Part shown: positions 1 through 7,061 of the stretch, piece after piece
How positions within the stretch are numbered: position 1 is the first letter of the stretch
Layout of the letters: each line of letters begins with the position of its first letter
Origin: Acidobacteriota bacterium
GTDB taxonomy: Bacteria > Acidobacteriota > Vicinamibacteria > Vicinamibacterales > CAVVIG01
Direction: 5' to 3'
Length of the DNA stretch: 38,501 nucleotides
Assembly (NCBI GenBank): GCA_025463215.1
Contig: JAOBWF010000219.1
Coordinates: forward strand, 1 to 38,501
Made by a program: the position numbers and the translations under genes
Notes under the pieces: model-generated
The model's input: the letters and a program-made list of their open reading frames with translations, nothing else
Database searches by the model: none
What the model was told of the DNA's origin: nothing

Positions 1-1
1 G

Positions 2-160
2 ATGTACTCGGAGAGCTACCGCGAGGAGATTCTCTACAACGCGCAGCAGAACACGCCGGCGCTGTCGTCCTATTTCGAGCTGATGGACCGGTTGGTGCCG
101 AACTTCCTGAGCGCGCTGAGCAGCCAGAAGATCCGCGGCACGCGCGTCCTGCTCAAGTAG
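2..160 (+). CDS. 3' end of an unidentified coding region (5' truncated by window)
   Basis: An open frame enters from the left edge and ends at a TAG at 158-160, giving a 52-residue C-terminal fragment rich in Tyr, Glu and Leu and ending in a basic GTRVLLK-like tail. Its high third-position GC fits the neighbouring genes, so it is probably real coding sequence. I do not recognise the family. A ribonuclease E/G gene often precedes rplU, but nothing in this fragment supports that here. The ATG at position 2 may be an internal methionine. Confidence 0.5.
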   Translation: MYSESYREEILYNAQQNTPALSSYFELMDRLVPNFLSALSSQKIRGTRVLLK

Positions 161-221
161 CCGCGATCATCCGGGAACAGGGTAGTGCATCAGTTCGATG
201 GTCGCGCCATCAGGGTAACCC

Positions 222-254
222 TTTACACCTGAGCGACTTCGATAGTAAACTATC
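222..254 (+). promoter_or_regulatory. Candidate rplU promoter with a palindrome over the -10 box
   Basis: TTTACA (222-227) and TAAACT (246-251) are separated by 18 nt, a plausible sigma-70 pair that would start transcription near 258. A 6-bp inverted repeat, GATAGT-aa-ACTATC (241-254), covers the -10 box and could be an operator. AGGTG at 265-269 lies 6 nt before the rplU ATG and would be its ribosome-binding site. The rest of the 161-275 gap shows nothing else clear. Confidence 0.4.
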
Positions 255-275
255 CCCTTTGCACAGGTGCCGATT

Positions 276-590
276 ATGTACGCAATCATTCAGACGGGCG
301 GCCATCAGGTCAAGGTGACGCCGGGCGGCCTGGCGACCCTGTATGGGACCGCCGGCGAGCCGGGCGCCGAGCTCACGCTCGATCAGGTGCTCGTCGTCGA
401 AAAAGACGGCGGCGAATTCCTCGCGGGCGCGCCGTTTGTCGCCAACGCGCGGGTCATCGCGGTCGTCGACGGGGAAGCCCGCGGCCCGAAAATCCGCGTC
501 TTCAAGAAAAAGCGCCGCAAGGGCATGCGCCGGACCAAGGGTCATCGCGCGTTCTTCACCACGGTGCGGATCAAGGACATCCTTCTGTAG
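276..590 (+). CDS. rplU: 50S ribosomal protein L21
   Basis: A 104-residue protein of normal L21 length. It opens with the canonical [11 protein letters not shown] strand and ends with the basic signature [12 protein letters not shown] followed by [15 protein letters not shown]21 binds 23S rRNA in the large subunit. The ATG at 276 is chosen over an in-frame GTG at 267 because it matches the family start and has AGGTG 6 nt upstream. It is the first gene of the classic rplU-rpmA-obgE order, and rpmA follows after 77 nt. A near-consensus promoter lies just upstream. Confidence 0.97.
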   Translation: MYAIIQTGGHQVKVTPGGLATLYGTAGEPGAELTLDQVLVVEKDGGEFLAGAPFVANARVIAVVDGEARGPKIRVFKKKRRKGMRRTKGHRAFFTTVRIKDILL

Positions 591-667
591 GAGCGCAGTC
601 CTGGGTCGCAGGCGCTGGCGTCAGCCGGCTCCCCGCTCCCAGTGCCCGCACCGACCGAGATACAGCA

Positions 668-925
668 ATGGCTCACAAAAAGGGACAAGGCAGCTCACGC
701 AACGGCCGCGACTCGAACTCGCAGCGGCTCGGCGTGAAAGCGCACGACGGCAACGTCGTCACCGGCGGCACCATCATCGTCCGCCAGCGCGGACGGCGTT
801 TTCAGGCCGGCCTGAACGCGGGGCTGGGCAAAGACGACACGATCTTCGCGAAGACGGCGGGACGCGTGAAGTTCGAGGACCACGGCGCGCGCGGCAGGGT
901 CATCAGCATCCAGCCTCTCGAATAA
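668..925 (+). CDS. rpmA: 50S ribosomal protein L27
   Basis: An 85-residue L27, full length for the family. The N-terminus [20 protein letters not shown] is the conserved extension that reaches toward the peptidyl-transferase centre. It continues with LGVKAHDG and an IIVRQRG core. There is no extra N-terminal leader before MAHKK, so the Firmicute-type processed form is not present. The upstream 77-nt gap has only a weak GAGA-like ribosome-binding site. The obgE start lies one base after the TAA stop, so the two genes are surely co-transcribed. Confidence 0.97.
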   Translation: MAHKKGQGSSRNGRDSNSQRLGVKAHDGNVVTGGTIIVRQRGRRFQAGLNAGLGKDDTIFAKTAGRVKFEDHGARGRVISIQPLE

Positions 926-926
926 C

Positions 927-1973
927 TTGTTCGTCGACGAAGTCGACATTCACGTTGAAGCGGGCCACGGCGGACGCGGCTGTCTTGCGTTCCGCCGCGA
1001 GAAGTTCGTTCCGCGCGGCGGCCCGAGCGGCGGCGACGGCGGCCACGGCGGGTCGGTGTACTTCGTCGCCAGCCCGCACATCAATACCCTCATCAACTAC
1101 CGGTATCACCCGCTGTCGGACGCCGAGCCCGGTGAGCACGGCATGGGCTCGAACTGTTCCGGCAGCGCCGGCAAGGATCTCGAGCTGGCGGTGCCGATCG
1201 GCACATTGATCTACGAGAAGATCACCGACCCGGACAATCCCGCACAGACGTCGTACGCGTTGATCGCCGATCTCTCCGAAGAGGGGCAGCGCGTCCTCGT
1301 CGCCAAGGGCGGCCGCGGCGGCATGGGCAACGCGCGCTTCGCGACGGCGACCAACCGCGCGCCGCGCAAAGTGCAGCCCGGCGAGCCGGGCGAGATCAAG
1401 GATCTGCGGCTCGAACTCAAACTGCTCGCCGACGTCGGCCTGGTCGGCTTCCCCAATGCCGGCAAGTCGACGATGATCGCGCGGATCTCGGCGGCGCGGC
1501 CGAAGATCGCCGACTACCCGTTCACGACGCTGGTGCCGAATCTCGGCGTCGTGCGGATCAGCGAGGATCGCAGCTTCGTCGTCGCCGACGTGCCCGGATT
1601 GATCGAGGGCGCGCATCGCGGCCTCGGACTCGGCCACCAGTTTCTGCGCCACCTCGAACGCACCAAGGTCCTGGTGCATTTGGTGGACATGTCCGGATCG
1701 ACCGGACGCAATCCGGTCGACGACCTCGACACCGTGCGCAAGGAGCTCGAGCTGTTCGCGCCGACGCTCGCGGCGAAACCGCAGATCGTCGTCGCCAACA
1801 AGATGGACGCCGTCGATCCGTCGGACGATAGCGCGGTGAAGGCGCTCGAGAAGCGCGCCAAGAAACTGAAGCTGCCGTTCCTGCGCGTGTCGGGCGTCAG
1901 CGGCCAGGGCGTGCCCGAGCTGCTCGAAGCGATGTGGCGGGGGCTGGCGCCATCGCGCGAGCCGGCCGCCTAG
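927..1973 (+). CDS. obgE: GTPase Obg/CgtA
   Basis: A 348-residue ribosome-assembly GTPase. The glycine-rich Obg fold spans about residues 1-158 (GHGGRGC, GGPSGGDGG). The G domain follows with G1 GFPNAGKS (about 174-181), YPFTT, the G3 motif DVPGLIEGA, G4 NKMD and a G5 VSGVSG-like loop. The short C-terminus lacks an OCT domain. The start is a TTG one base after the rpmA stop, where the protein aligns with the family start (MFVDEVDIHV); no ATG or GTG fits. In known bacteria Obg acts in 50S maturation and in linking GTP/ppGpp levels to growth. Confidence 0.96.
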   Translation: MFVDEVDIHVEAGHGGRGCLAFRREKFVPRGGPSGGDGGHGGSVYFVASPHINTLINYRYHPLSDAEPGEHGMGSNCSGSAGKDLELAVPIGTLIYEKITDPDNPAQTSYALIADLSEEGQRVLVAKGGRGGMGNARFATATNRAPRKVQPGEPGEIKDLRLELKLLADVGLVGFPNAGKSTMIARISAARPKIADYPFTTLVPNLGVVRISEDRSFVVADVPGLIEGAHRGLGLGHQFLRHLERTKVLVHLVDMSGSTGRNPVDDLDTVRKELELFAPTLAAKPQIVVANKMDAVDPSDDSAVKALEKRAKKLKLPFLRVSGVSGQGVPELLEAMWRGLAPSREPAA

Positions 1974-1977
1974 GCGC

Positions 1978-2697
1978 ATGACGACTGGCGCGCGCCGCAT
2001 CGGCATCCTGGGCGGCACCTTCGATCCGATCCACCGGGGCCATCTCGACGTCGCCGACGCCGCGATCCACGCGCTGACCCTGTCGCGGCTGTTCGTGATC
2101 ACCTCGAATGTCCCGCCGCACCGGCCGCAGCCGCTCGCTTCGTCGTATCACCGCTTCGCGATGGTGGCGCTCGCGGTCGTCGATCGGCCGCAGTGGCGCG
2201 CCGCCGATCTCGAGCTGCGGCACGACGCGCCGTCGTTCACGTCGCGGACGCTGGATCTCTTTCACGAGCGCGGCTATCTCTCGTCGGAGCTGTTCTTCGT
2301 GATCGGCGCCGACGCGTTCGCCGAGATCGGGAGCTGGCGCGACTACCCGCGGATCCTCGACGCCGCGCATTTCGCGGTCGTCTCGCGTCCGGGCTTTTCG
2401 GTCAAGGAGCTGCCGCGGCGGCTGCCGCGGCTGGCCGATCGCATGGCCCCGCCGCCGCTCGACCCGGTGCCACCGATCGATCCGTTGATCATTCTGATCG
2501 ATGCGCCGACCGCCGACGTGTCGTCGACTGCGATCCGGGCGCACCTCGCGCGGGGCGAAGATATCGCGGGCCTGGTCCCGCCGAACGTGCAGCAACACAT
2601 TGAACACCACGGACTTTACACGTCGATGAGTCCGGGCCGGCGCCGATCGGACGCGCCGCGAATCCCGGCGGCAGGCAGGTTGCATGGCCAAGACTGA
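1978..2697 (+). CDS. nadD: Nicotinate-nucleotide adenylyltransferase
   Basis: A 239-residue nucleotidyltransferase that adenylates nicotinate mononucleotide in NAD synthesis. GGTFDPIHRGH (12-22) holds the HxGH catalytic motif, and SSTAIR (182-187) is the second nucleotide-binding motif. The fold normally ends near HGLY (211-214). Here about 25 extra residues, rich in Arg and Pro, follow, and their last codons overlap the rsfS start by 14 nt. The tail may be a read-through extension rather than a functional domain. The ATG lies 4 nt after the obgE stop. Confidence 0.95.
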   Translation: MTTGARRIGILGGTFDPIHRGHLDVADAAIHALTLSRLFVITSNVPPHRPQPLASSYHRFAMVALAVVDRPQWRAADLELRHDAPSFTSRTLDLFHERGYLSSELFFVIGADAFAEIGSWRDYPRILDAAHFAVVSRPGFSVKELPRRLPRLADRMAPPPLDPVPPIDPLIILIDAPTADVSSTAIRAHLARGEDIAGLVPPNVQQHIEHHGLYTSMSPGRRRSDAPRIPAAGRLHGQD

Positions 2698-3067
2698 GGC
2701 GAAAACGGCGAAGAAGAAGAAATCGGCGAAGCTGCCGGCGCAGATCGATCTGGCGATTGCCGCCGCGGAAGACAAACAGGCGCACAAACTCGTCGTGCTG
2801 GATCTGCGCAAGACCGCGGGGTTCACCGACTTTTTCCTGATCGCCTCCGGCACCAACACGCGCCAGGTGCGCGCGATTGCCGACGCGGTGATCGATTCGC
2901 TCGCCGCCAAGGGCGCCAAGCCGGCGTACGTCGAGGGCTACGATCGGTCCGAGTGGATCCTGCTCGACTACTTCGACTTCATCGTCCACGTCTTCGGACC
3001 GGAGACGCGCGTCTTCTACGACCTGGAACGGCTGTGGGGCAACGCCGACAGGATAGAAATTCCCTGA
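2684..3067 (+). CDS. rsfS: Ribosomal silencing factor RsfS
   Basis: A 127-residue RsfS/YbeB/Iojap protein, which binds L14 and blocks subunit joining when growth slows. The core is recognisable from LVVLDLRKTAGFTDFF, through IASGTNTRQVRAIADAV and EGYDRSEWILLDYFDFIVHVF, to RVFYDLERLW. A lysine-rich N-terminal tail of about 17 residues precedes the domain. The start overlaps nadD by 14 nt, which supports translational coupling. The nadD-rsfS pairing is very common. Confidence 0.95.
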   Translation: MAKTEAKTAKKKKSAKLPAQIDLAIAAAEDKQAHKLVVLDLRKTAGFTDFFLIASGTNTRQVRAIADAVIDSLAAKGAKPAYVEGYDRSEWILLDYFDFIVHVFGPETRVFYDLERLWGNADRIEIP

Positions 3068-3083
3068 GCAGGCTGATGGCCAC

Positions 3084-3848
3084 ATGCTGATCGCGCGTTG
3101 GTTCAGCCATTTGCAATCAGCAATTTGCCATTCCTCGGATGCCATCCTCTCCGTCGTCGTCGCGCCGGCCTGCGCCGCCTGCGACGAGCCGCTGCTGCAC
3201 CCGACCCGCGGTCCGGTCTGCGACGGCTGCTGGCGCTCGATCCTGCCGCTGACTCCGCCTCTCTGCGATCGATGCGGCGATCCGCTGCCGGCCTGGCGCG
3301 CCGTCAGCGTGCCGCTGGCGCGCTGCCCGCGGTGCCGCCGCGCACGGCCCGCGATCGATCGAGCCCGCGCGATCGGCGCCTATGACGGTGCGCTGCGCGC
3401 GATCGTTCACGCGCTCAAGTACGACGGCCGGCGGTCGCTCGCCCGGCCGCTCGGCGGCTTGATGCGCGATCGCGGTGCGGAGATGCTCGCGGGAGCCCAC
3501 TGCGCGGTGGCCGTGCCGCTGCATCGATCGCGGCGCCGGCACCGCGGCTTCAACCAGGCGGTCGATCTCGCGCGTCACCTCGGACTGCCGGTGATCCCGG
3601 CGCTTCGCCGCGTCCGTGCCACGGCGACGCAAACGGGACTCCCCGCCGGCCGCCGCCACCGCAACATGCGCGGCGCGTTCACCGCGACGCGCGCCGCCGC
3701 CGCGCTCAACGGCACGGTCGTGGTCCTGGTCGACGATGTGAGCACGACCGGCGCGACGCTCGAAGCGTGCGCGCGGACGCTGAAGGGGGCGGGCGTCTAC
3801 GAGGTGCGCGCGCTTACGGCAGCGAGAGTCGTGACGTCACCGCGCTGA
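3084..3848 (+). CDS. ComF family phosphoribosyltransferase-like protein
   Basis: A 254-residue ComF/GntX-type protein. The N-terminal zinc ribbon has CAAC, CDGC, CDRC and CPRC pairs (about residues 30-83). The C-terminal PRTase fold has the PRPP-binding loop VVLVDDVSTTGAT (about 212-224). Homologues act in DNA uptake or recycling, but substrates are mostly unknown. The ATG at 3084 gives an atypical first 20 residues (HLQSAICHSS) encoded by a small repeat, so the original start may have been altered; no better in-frame ATG exists. The last 35 nt overlap the convergent tmk gene. Confidence 0.85.
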   Translation: MLIARWFSHLQSAICHSSDAILSVVVAPACAACDEPLLHPTRGPVCDGCWRSILPLTPPLCDRCGDPLPAWRAVSVPLARCPRCRRARPAIDRARAIGAYDGALRAIVHALKYDGRRSLARPLGGLMRDRGAEMLAGAHCAVAVPLHRSRRRHRGFNQAVDLARHLGLPVIPALRRVRATATQTGLPAGRRHRNMRGAFTATRAAAALNGTVVVLVDDVSTTGATLEACARTLKGAGVYEVRALTAARVVTSPR

Positions 3849-4407
3849 CGACATCGGCCGCGATCGCGTCCTTTGTCCGTTCGCCGTCGAGGACGACCCA
3901 GCCCTGCTCGCGCGCCTGATGATGGTAGCTGTCGCGGACGCGCGCCTGCATCGCCAGATCGCGCTCGTAGCGATCGCGGTCCACCGACTTGCGCGTCACC
4001 GCCGTCTCCGGCGCGATGTCGAGCAGGATCGTCAGCGCCGCCGGCGGCAGGAATTTCTGCATGTCGGTGAGCCACGCCGGATCGAGCCCCAGCGCCTCGC
4101 CGTAGGCGACGCTCGACGCGGTGTAGCGATCGGACACCAGGATCAGGCCGCCGTCGAGCCAGCGCTTCAGATCCGATGTCTTCTCGTAGCGGTTGGCGAC
4201 GTAGAGCAGCTGCATGACGTCGGGACCGTAGTCGCGCTCGTTCGACAGCGCCCGCGCGATCTCCTCGCCGATCGAGGTGCCGTAGTCGGGGAACGACACC
4301 AGCCGTGCCTTGTGTCCCTCCGACTTGAGATGATCGCGCAGCCGCTCGGCCTGCGTCTGCTTGCCGCTTTGATCGAGCCCTTCGAAAGCAATCAGATGTC
4401 CAGCCAT
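3814..4407 (-). CDS. tmk: Thymidylate kinase
   Basis: A 197-residue dTMP kinase that makes dTDP for DNA synthesis. The P-loop is FEGLDQSGKQTQ (8-19). SDRYTASSVAYGEALG forms the DR(Y/H) substrate region, and VTRKSVDRDRYERD is the lid. The upstream frame stays open for 49 more codons, but the ATG at 4407 (MAGHLIAFEG) matches the family start, and the upstream codons are GTTCG-repeat sequence. It lies downstream of lysA with an 89-nt repeat-filled gap, and its 3' end overlaps the comF-like gene on the opposite strand. Confidence 0.93.
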   Translation of the reverse strand: MAGHLIAFEGLDQSGKQTQAERLRDHLKSEGHKARLVSFPDYGTSIGEEIARALSNERDYGPDVMQLLYVANRYEKTSDLKRWLDGGLILVSDRYTASSVAYGEALGLDPAWLTDMQKFLPPAALTILLDIAPETAVTRKSVDRDRYERDLAMQARVRDSYHHQAREQGWVVLDGERTKDAIAADVVSAVTSRLSLP

Positions 4408-4409
4408 AT

Positions 4410-4495
4410 CGTTCGTCGGTCTACGTGCGTGGTTCGCGTTCGCCGTTCGCGTTCTTCGTTCGTGGTTCGGTGCCGACAATGTCGAACGACGAACG
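4410..4495. repeat. GTTCG-rich degenerate repeat between lysA and tmk
   Basis: The gap consists largely of imperfect repeats of GTTCG with short spacers, such as gttcgcgttcgccgttcgc. It is bounded by an inverted pair, CGTTCGTCG (4410-4418) and CGACGAACG (4487-4495), and GTCTACGT occurs near both ends. It is transcribed as part of the lysA-tmk unit. I see no convincing ribosome-binding site in it for tmk. Confidence 0.55.
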
Positions 4496-4496
4496 T

Positions 4497-5768
4497 CTAC
4501 GTCTCCAACGATAGCTGATCCGCGACGGTCTGCCGGCGCTTGATGACCCGCCACGTGCCGTTGTCGACCAGCACTTCGGCCGGCAGCGGACGACGATTGT
4601 AATTCGACGCCATCGCCGAGCCGTACGCGCCGGCGTCGCGGATCGCGACGATGTCCCCCGGCTGCAGCACCGGCAGCATCCGATCGCGGCCGACGACGTC
4701 GCTGCTCTCGCAGACCGGACCGACGATCTCGTAGTGGCGATCGCCGGCGGCGGCGGCCGACACCGGCTCGATCCGGTGAAAGGCGCCGTAGAGCGCCGGC
4801 CGCATCAGCTCGGTCATGCCGGCGTCGATGATGATGAACTCGCTCTCCGCGGTGCGCGCCTTGACGTCGATGACGCGGGCGACGAGCGCGCCGGCTGGCG
4901 CGGCGATCGAGCGCCCCGGCTCGAGGACGATCGGCAGCGACGTGTGCCGCACCGCGTCGACGATCGCGGCGACGTAGTCGGCCGCCGACGGCACCTCGCC
5001 GCCGTCATACGACACGCCGAGGCCGCCGCCGACGTCGACGTACTCGAGCGGGAATCCCTGCTGCTGCAGGTCGGCGCTGACGTTCGCCGCAAGCGCCGCG
5101 GCGCGCCGCAGCGGATCGAGCGATGTGATCTGCGAGCCGACGTGCACGTGAATCGCGACCAGGGTCAGGAACCGCCGCGCCTCGAGCGTCTGCAGCAGCT
5201 GCCGCGCTTCGTCGAGCGGCACGCCGAACTTGTTGATCTTGAGCCCGGTCGAAATCTTCGGATGGCTCCTGGCGTCGATGTCGGGATTGATGCGAATCGC
5301 CACGCGCACGGCGCGTCCGAGCCGCGCGCCGATCGCCTCCAGCCGCGCCAGCTCGCCGGCCGACTCGACGTTGATCGCCTTGACGCCGAGCGCCACCGCC
5401 GATTCGAGCTCCTCGGGGGTCTTGCCGACGCCGGTGAACACGATCTGCGACGGCGTGAACCCCGCCGTGCGCGCGACCTCGATTTCCCACACCGAATTGG
5501 CGTCGACCGAGCTGCCCAGATCCCGCAGCAGCCGCGCGATCGCGAGCGTCGAATTCGCCTTGAGCGCGTAATGCAGCGCGTGCGGGTAACCCTGGAACGC
5601 GGCGTCGATCGCCTGGTAGCGCTCGCGCAGCGTCGCCGCGCTGTAGACGTAGAGCGGCGTGCCTTCGGCCGCCGCGATCTCGGCCAGCGGCACGCCGTCG
5701 CAGACCAGCGCGTCGCGGTGTCCGTCGTGGTGCCTGTAGAAGCCGGCGGGGCGGGTCGCTTGAGCCAA
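4497..5768 (-). CDS. lysA: Diaminopimelate decarboxylase
   Basis: A 423-residue PLP enzyme that catalyses the last step of lysine synthesis (meso-DAP to lysine). The fold-III barrel begins near GTPLYVYS (36-43), the PLP lysine is in YALKANS (Lys70), and HVGSQI, DVGGGLGVSY and EPGRS bind PLP phosphate. VCESSD near residue 354 carries the active-site Cys of the partner subunit. The start is a TTG at 5768, and a TAGAAT -10-like box lies 11 nt upstream. It is divergent from the ECF sigma gene and upstream of tmk. Confidence 0.94.
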   Translation of the reverse strand: MAQATRPAGFYRHHDGHRDALVCDGVPLAEIAAAEGTPLYVYSAATLRERYQAIDAAFQGYPHALHYALKANSTLAIARLLRDLGSSVDANSVWEIEVARTAGFTPSQIVFTGVGKTPEELESAVALGVKAINVESAGELARLEAIGARLGRAVRVAIRINPDIDARSHPKISTGLKINKFGVPLDEARQLLQTLEARRFLTLVAIHVHVGSQITSLDPLRRAAALAANVSADLQQQGFPLEYVDVGGGLGVSYDGGEVPSAADYVAAIVDAVRHTSLPIVLEPGRSIAAPAGALVARVIDVKARTAESEFIIIDAGMTELMRPALYGAFHRIEPVSAAAAGDRHYEIVGPVCESSDVVGRDRMLPVLQPGDIVAIRDAGAYGSAMASNYNRRPLPAEVLVDNGTWRVIKRRQTVADQLSLET

Positions 5769-5778
5769 CGTGATACGC

Positions 5779-5785
5779 TATTCTA
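5779..5785. promoter_or_regulatory. Overlapping divergent -10 boxes between lysA and the sigma factor gene
   Basis: The near-palindrome CTATTCTA gives TATTCT on the plus strand (5779-5784) and TAGAAT on the minus strand (5780-5785). Each lies exactly 11 nt from a start codon: the sigma ATG at 5796 and the lysA TTG at 5768. This would give leaders of about 4-5 nt on both sides and make the two promoters mutually exclusive. No clear -35 boxes are visible. Confidence 0.35.
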
Positions 5786-5795
5786 CTCAACCCAC

Positions 5796-6413
5796 ATGAT
5801 CCCGGATCCTGGTGACGCGGTCGAGGCGCTGATTCAGCGCTGCCTGCAGGGCGATCAGCTCGCCTGGGAGCAGATCGTCCGCCAGTACTGGCGCAAGGTG
5901 TTCAACGTCGCCTACAAGTTCGTCGGCAAGCACGACGCCGCCGAGGACCTCACGCAGGACATCTTCCTCAAGATTTTCAAGTCGCTCAACACCTTCGACC
6001 GCCGCGCCAATTTCCAGACCTGGTTGATCAGCATCAGCCGCAATCTCTGCATCGATCACTACCGCAGCGTCCGCAAGGAGCGCGAGACGATCGATCGCGA
6101 CGTCGACGCCAACGAACTGTCGCCGCTGTCGCACGATCCCGGTCCGGTGGCCGCGCTCGAGCAGCAGGACCGCGTCCAGCTCCTCAAGCAGGCGATGTCG
6201 GCGCTGCCCGATACGCTGCGCACGGCGGTGCTGATGCGCGACATCCAGGAGCTCTCCTACCAGGAGATCGCCGACACGCTGCGGCTGCCGGAAGGGACCG
6301 TGAAGTCGCGAATCAACCGCGGGCGCACCGAGCTCGCGCGCCAGATCCGCAAGCTGCGCGGCGACGATTTCGGCCACAAGGGTACGATGCTTAAGCGCAC
6401 GGGAGCGAATTGA
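5796..6413 (+). CDS. ECF-type RNA polymerase sigma factor
   Basis: A 205-residue sigma-70 family protein with only regions 2 and 4. Region 2 covers about residues 25-95 (AAEDLTQDIFLKIFKSL, then FQTWLISISRNLCIDHYR). Region 4 covers about 130-185 (ALPDTLRTAVLMRDIQ, then LSYQEIADTLRLPEGTVKSRINRGR). The frame stays open far upstream, antisense to lysA, but domain alignment places the start at the ATG at 5796. No zinc-finger anti-sigma gene follows. Instead the stop overlaps the start of a STAS protein (TGATG), which hints at partner-switching control. Confidence 0.9.
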   Translation: MIPDPGDAVEALIQRCLQGDQLAWEQIVRQYWRKVFNVAYKFVGKHDAAEDLTQDIFLKIFKSLNTFDRRANFQTWLISISRNLCIDHYRSVRKERETIDRDVDANELSPLSHDPGPVAALEQQDRVQLLKQAMSALPDTLRTAVLMRDIQELSYQEIADTLRLPEGTVKSRINRGRTELARQIRKLRGDDFGHKGTMLKRTGAN

Positions 6414-6754
6414 TGAATGTGAAAACCGACCACACCGGCGGGGTCGCCATCGTCCGCGTCGGCGAGACGCGGCTGATGTACCCGATTCTGTCCGACTTCT
6501 CGACCGCGGTCAGCGGCCTGGTCGCGGCCGGCCAGAAGCAGATCCTGATCGACCTGACCCCGGTGACCTACGTCGACAGCGCCACGATCGGCTGCCTGAT
6601 GGATCTCTATCGCCAGGTGCACGGCGCCGGCGGCCACCTCAAGCTGTCGGGCGTGCAGAAGCGCGTCGAGACGATGCTGACGATGACCGGGGCGCAGAAC
6701 TTCCTCGAGATCCACGCGGACGAGCCGACCGCCATCAAAAGCTTCGGGGCTTAG
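6413..6754 (+). CDS. STAS-domain anti-anti-sigma factor-like protein
   Basis: A 113-residue single STAS domain of the SpoIIAA/RsbV type. ILIDLTPVTYVDSATIGCLM contains the D-S-A/T motif, with the serine that a partner kinase would phosphorylate. The start overlaps the sigma stop by one base, with GGGAGCG upstream, so expression is coupled to the ECF sigma factor. In known systems such proteins capture an anti-sigma kinase of the RsbW type. No such kinase gene is in this window. Confidence 0.88.
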   Translation: MNVKTDHTGGVAIVRVGETRLMYPILSDFSTAVSGLVAAGQKQILIDLTPVTYVDSATIGCLMDLYRQVHGAGGHLKLSGVQKRVETMLTMTGAQNFLEIHADEPTAIKSFGA

Positions 6755-6756
6755 CG

Positions 6757-7023
6757 ATGCGGACCATCAAGACCACCAGCGGTGAATCGATCGCGCTCGA
6801 CGGCGACCTGCTCGCCGTCATGGAAACGCTCTACAAGGAAGTGACCGCGAAGCGCGAGTTCGAGCGGTCGTTCGAGGACATGGTGAAGGAGATTCACCAC
6901 CTGATCGAGCAGATGGACGACGCGGAACGCCGGACCTACCTCGCCGAAAGCCTGTTTCTCAATACGGTGAAATACGAGAACGACAAGCTCGAGGCGTACA
7001 TGAAGAAGCTCGCCAAGAAATAG
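6757..7023 (+). CDS. Conserved-looking hypothetical protein, 88 residues, helical
   Basis: The ATG lies 2 nt after the STAS gene stop, so this is the third gene of the sigma operon. The protein is charged and almost entirely helical in appearance (TLYKEVTAKREFERSF, EIHHLIEQMDDAERRTYLAE) with a lysine-rich end (YMKKLAKK). There is no signal peptide, membrane segment or cysteine pair. I do not recognise a family. Its position suggests a partner or modulator of the sigma/STAS pair. Its TAG stop is the first part of a hairpin repeat. Confidence 0.75.
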   Translation: MRTIKTTSGESIALDGDLLAVMETLYKEVTAKREFERSFEDMVKEIHHLIEQMDDAERRTYLAESLFLNTVKYENDKLEAYMKKLAKK

Positions 7024-7042
7024 CGCGGGCCATCGGCCCGCG
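7021..7042. repeat. TAGCGC-headed hairpin, possible bidirectional terminator
   Basis: CGCGGGCC (7024-7031) and GGCCCGCG (7035-7042) form a perfect 8-bp stem with a 3-nt loop. It lies between the convergent 88-residue gene and lpxC. No T-run follows on either strand, so intrinsic termination is uncertain. The TAG directly before the stem is the upstream gene's stop codon. Related TAGCGC-headed hairpins occur at 20602 and 36212. Confidence 0.5.
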
Positions 7043-7061
7043 TCCCCCTGCGACCTTCAAC

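Noticed and set aside
267-275. GTG start three codons upstream for rplU
   Set aside because: Family alignment starts at MYAII, and the GTG overlaps the probable ribosome-binding site.
4734-5795. Long N-terminal extension of the ECF sigma frame
   Set aside because: It is antisense to lysA, Arg/Asp-rich as expected for a shadow of a GC-rich gene, and no sigma family member has it.
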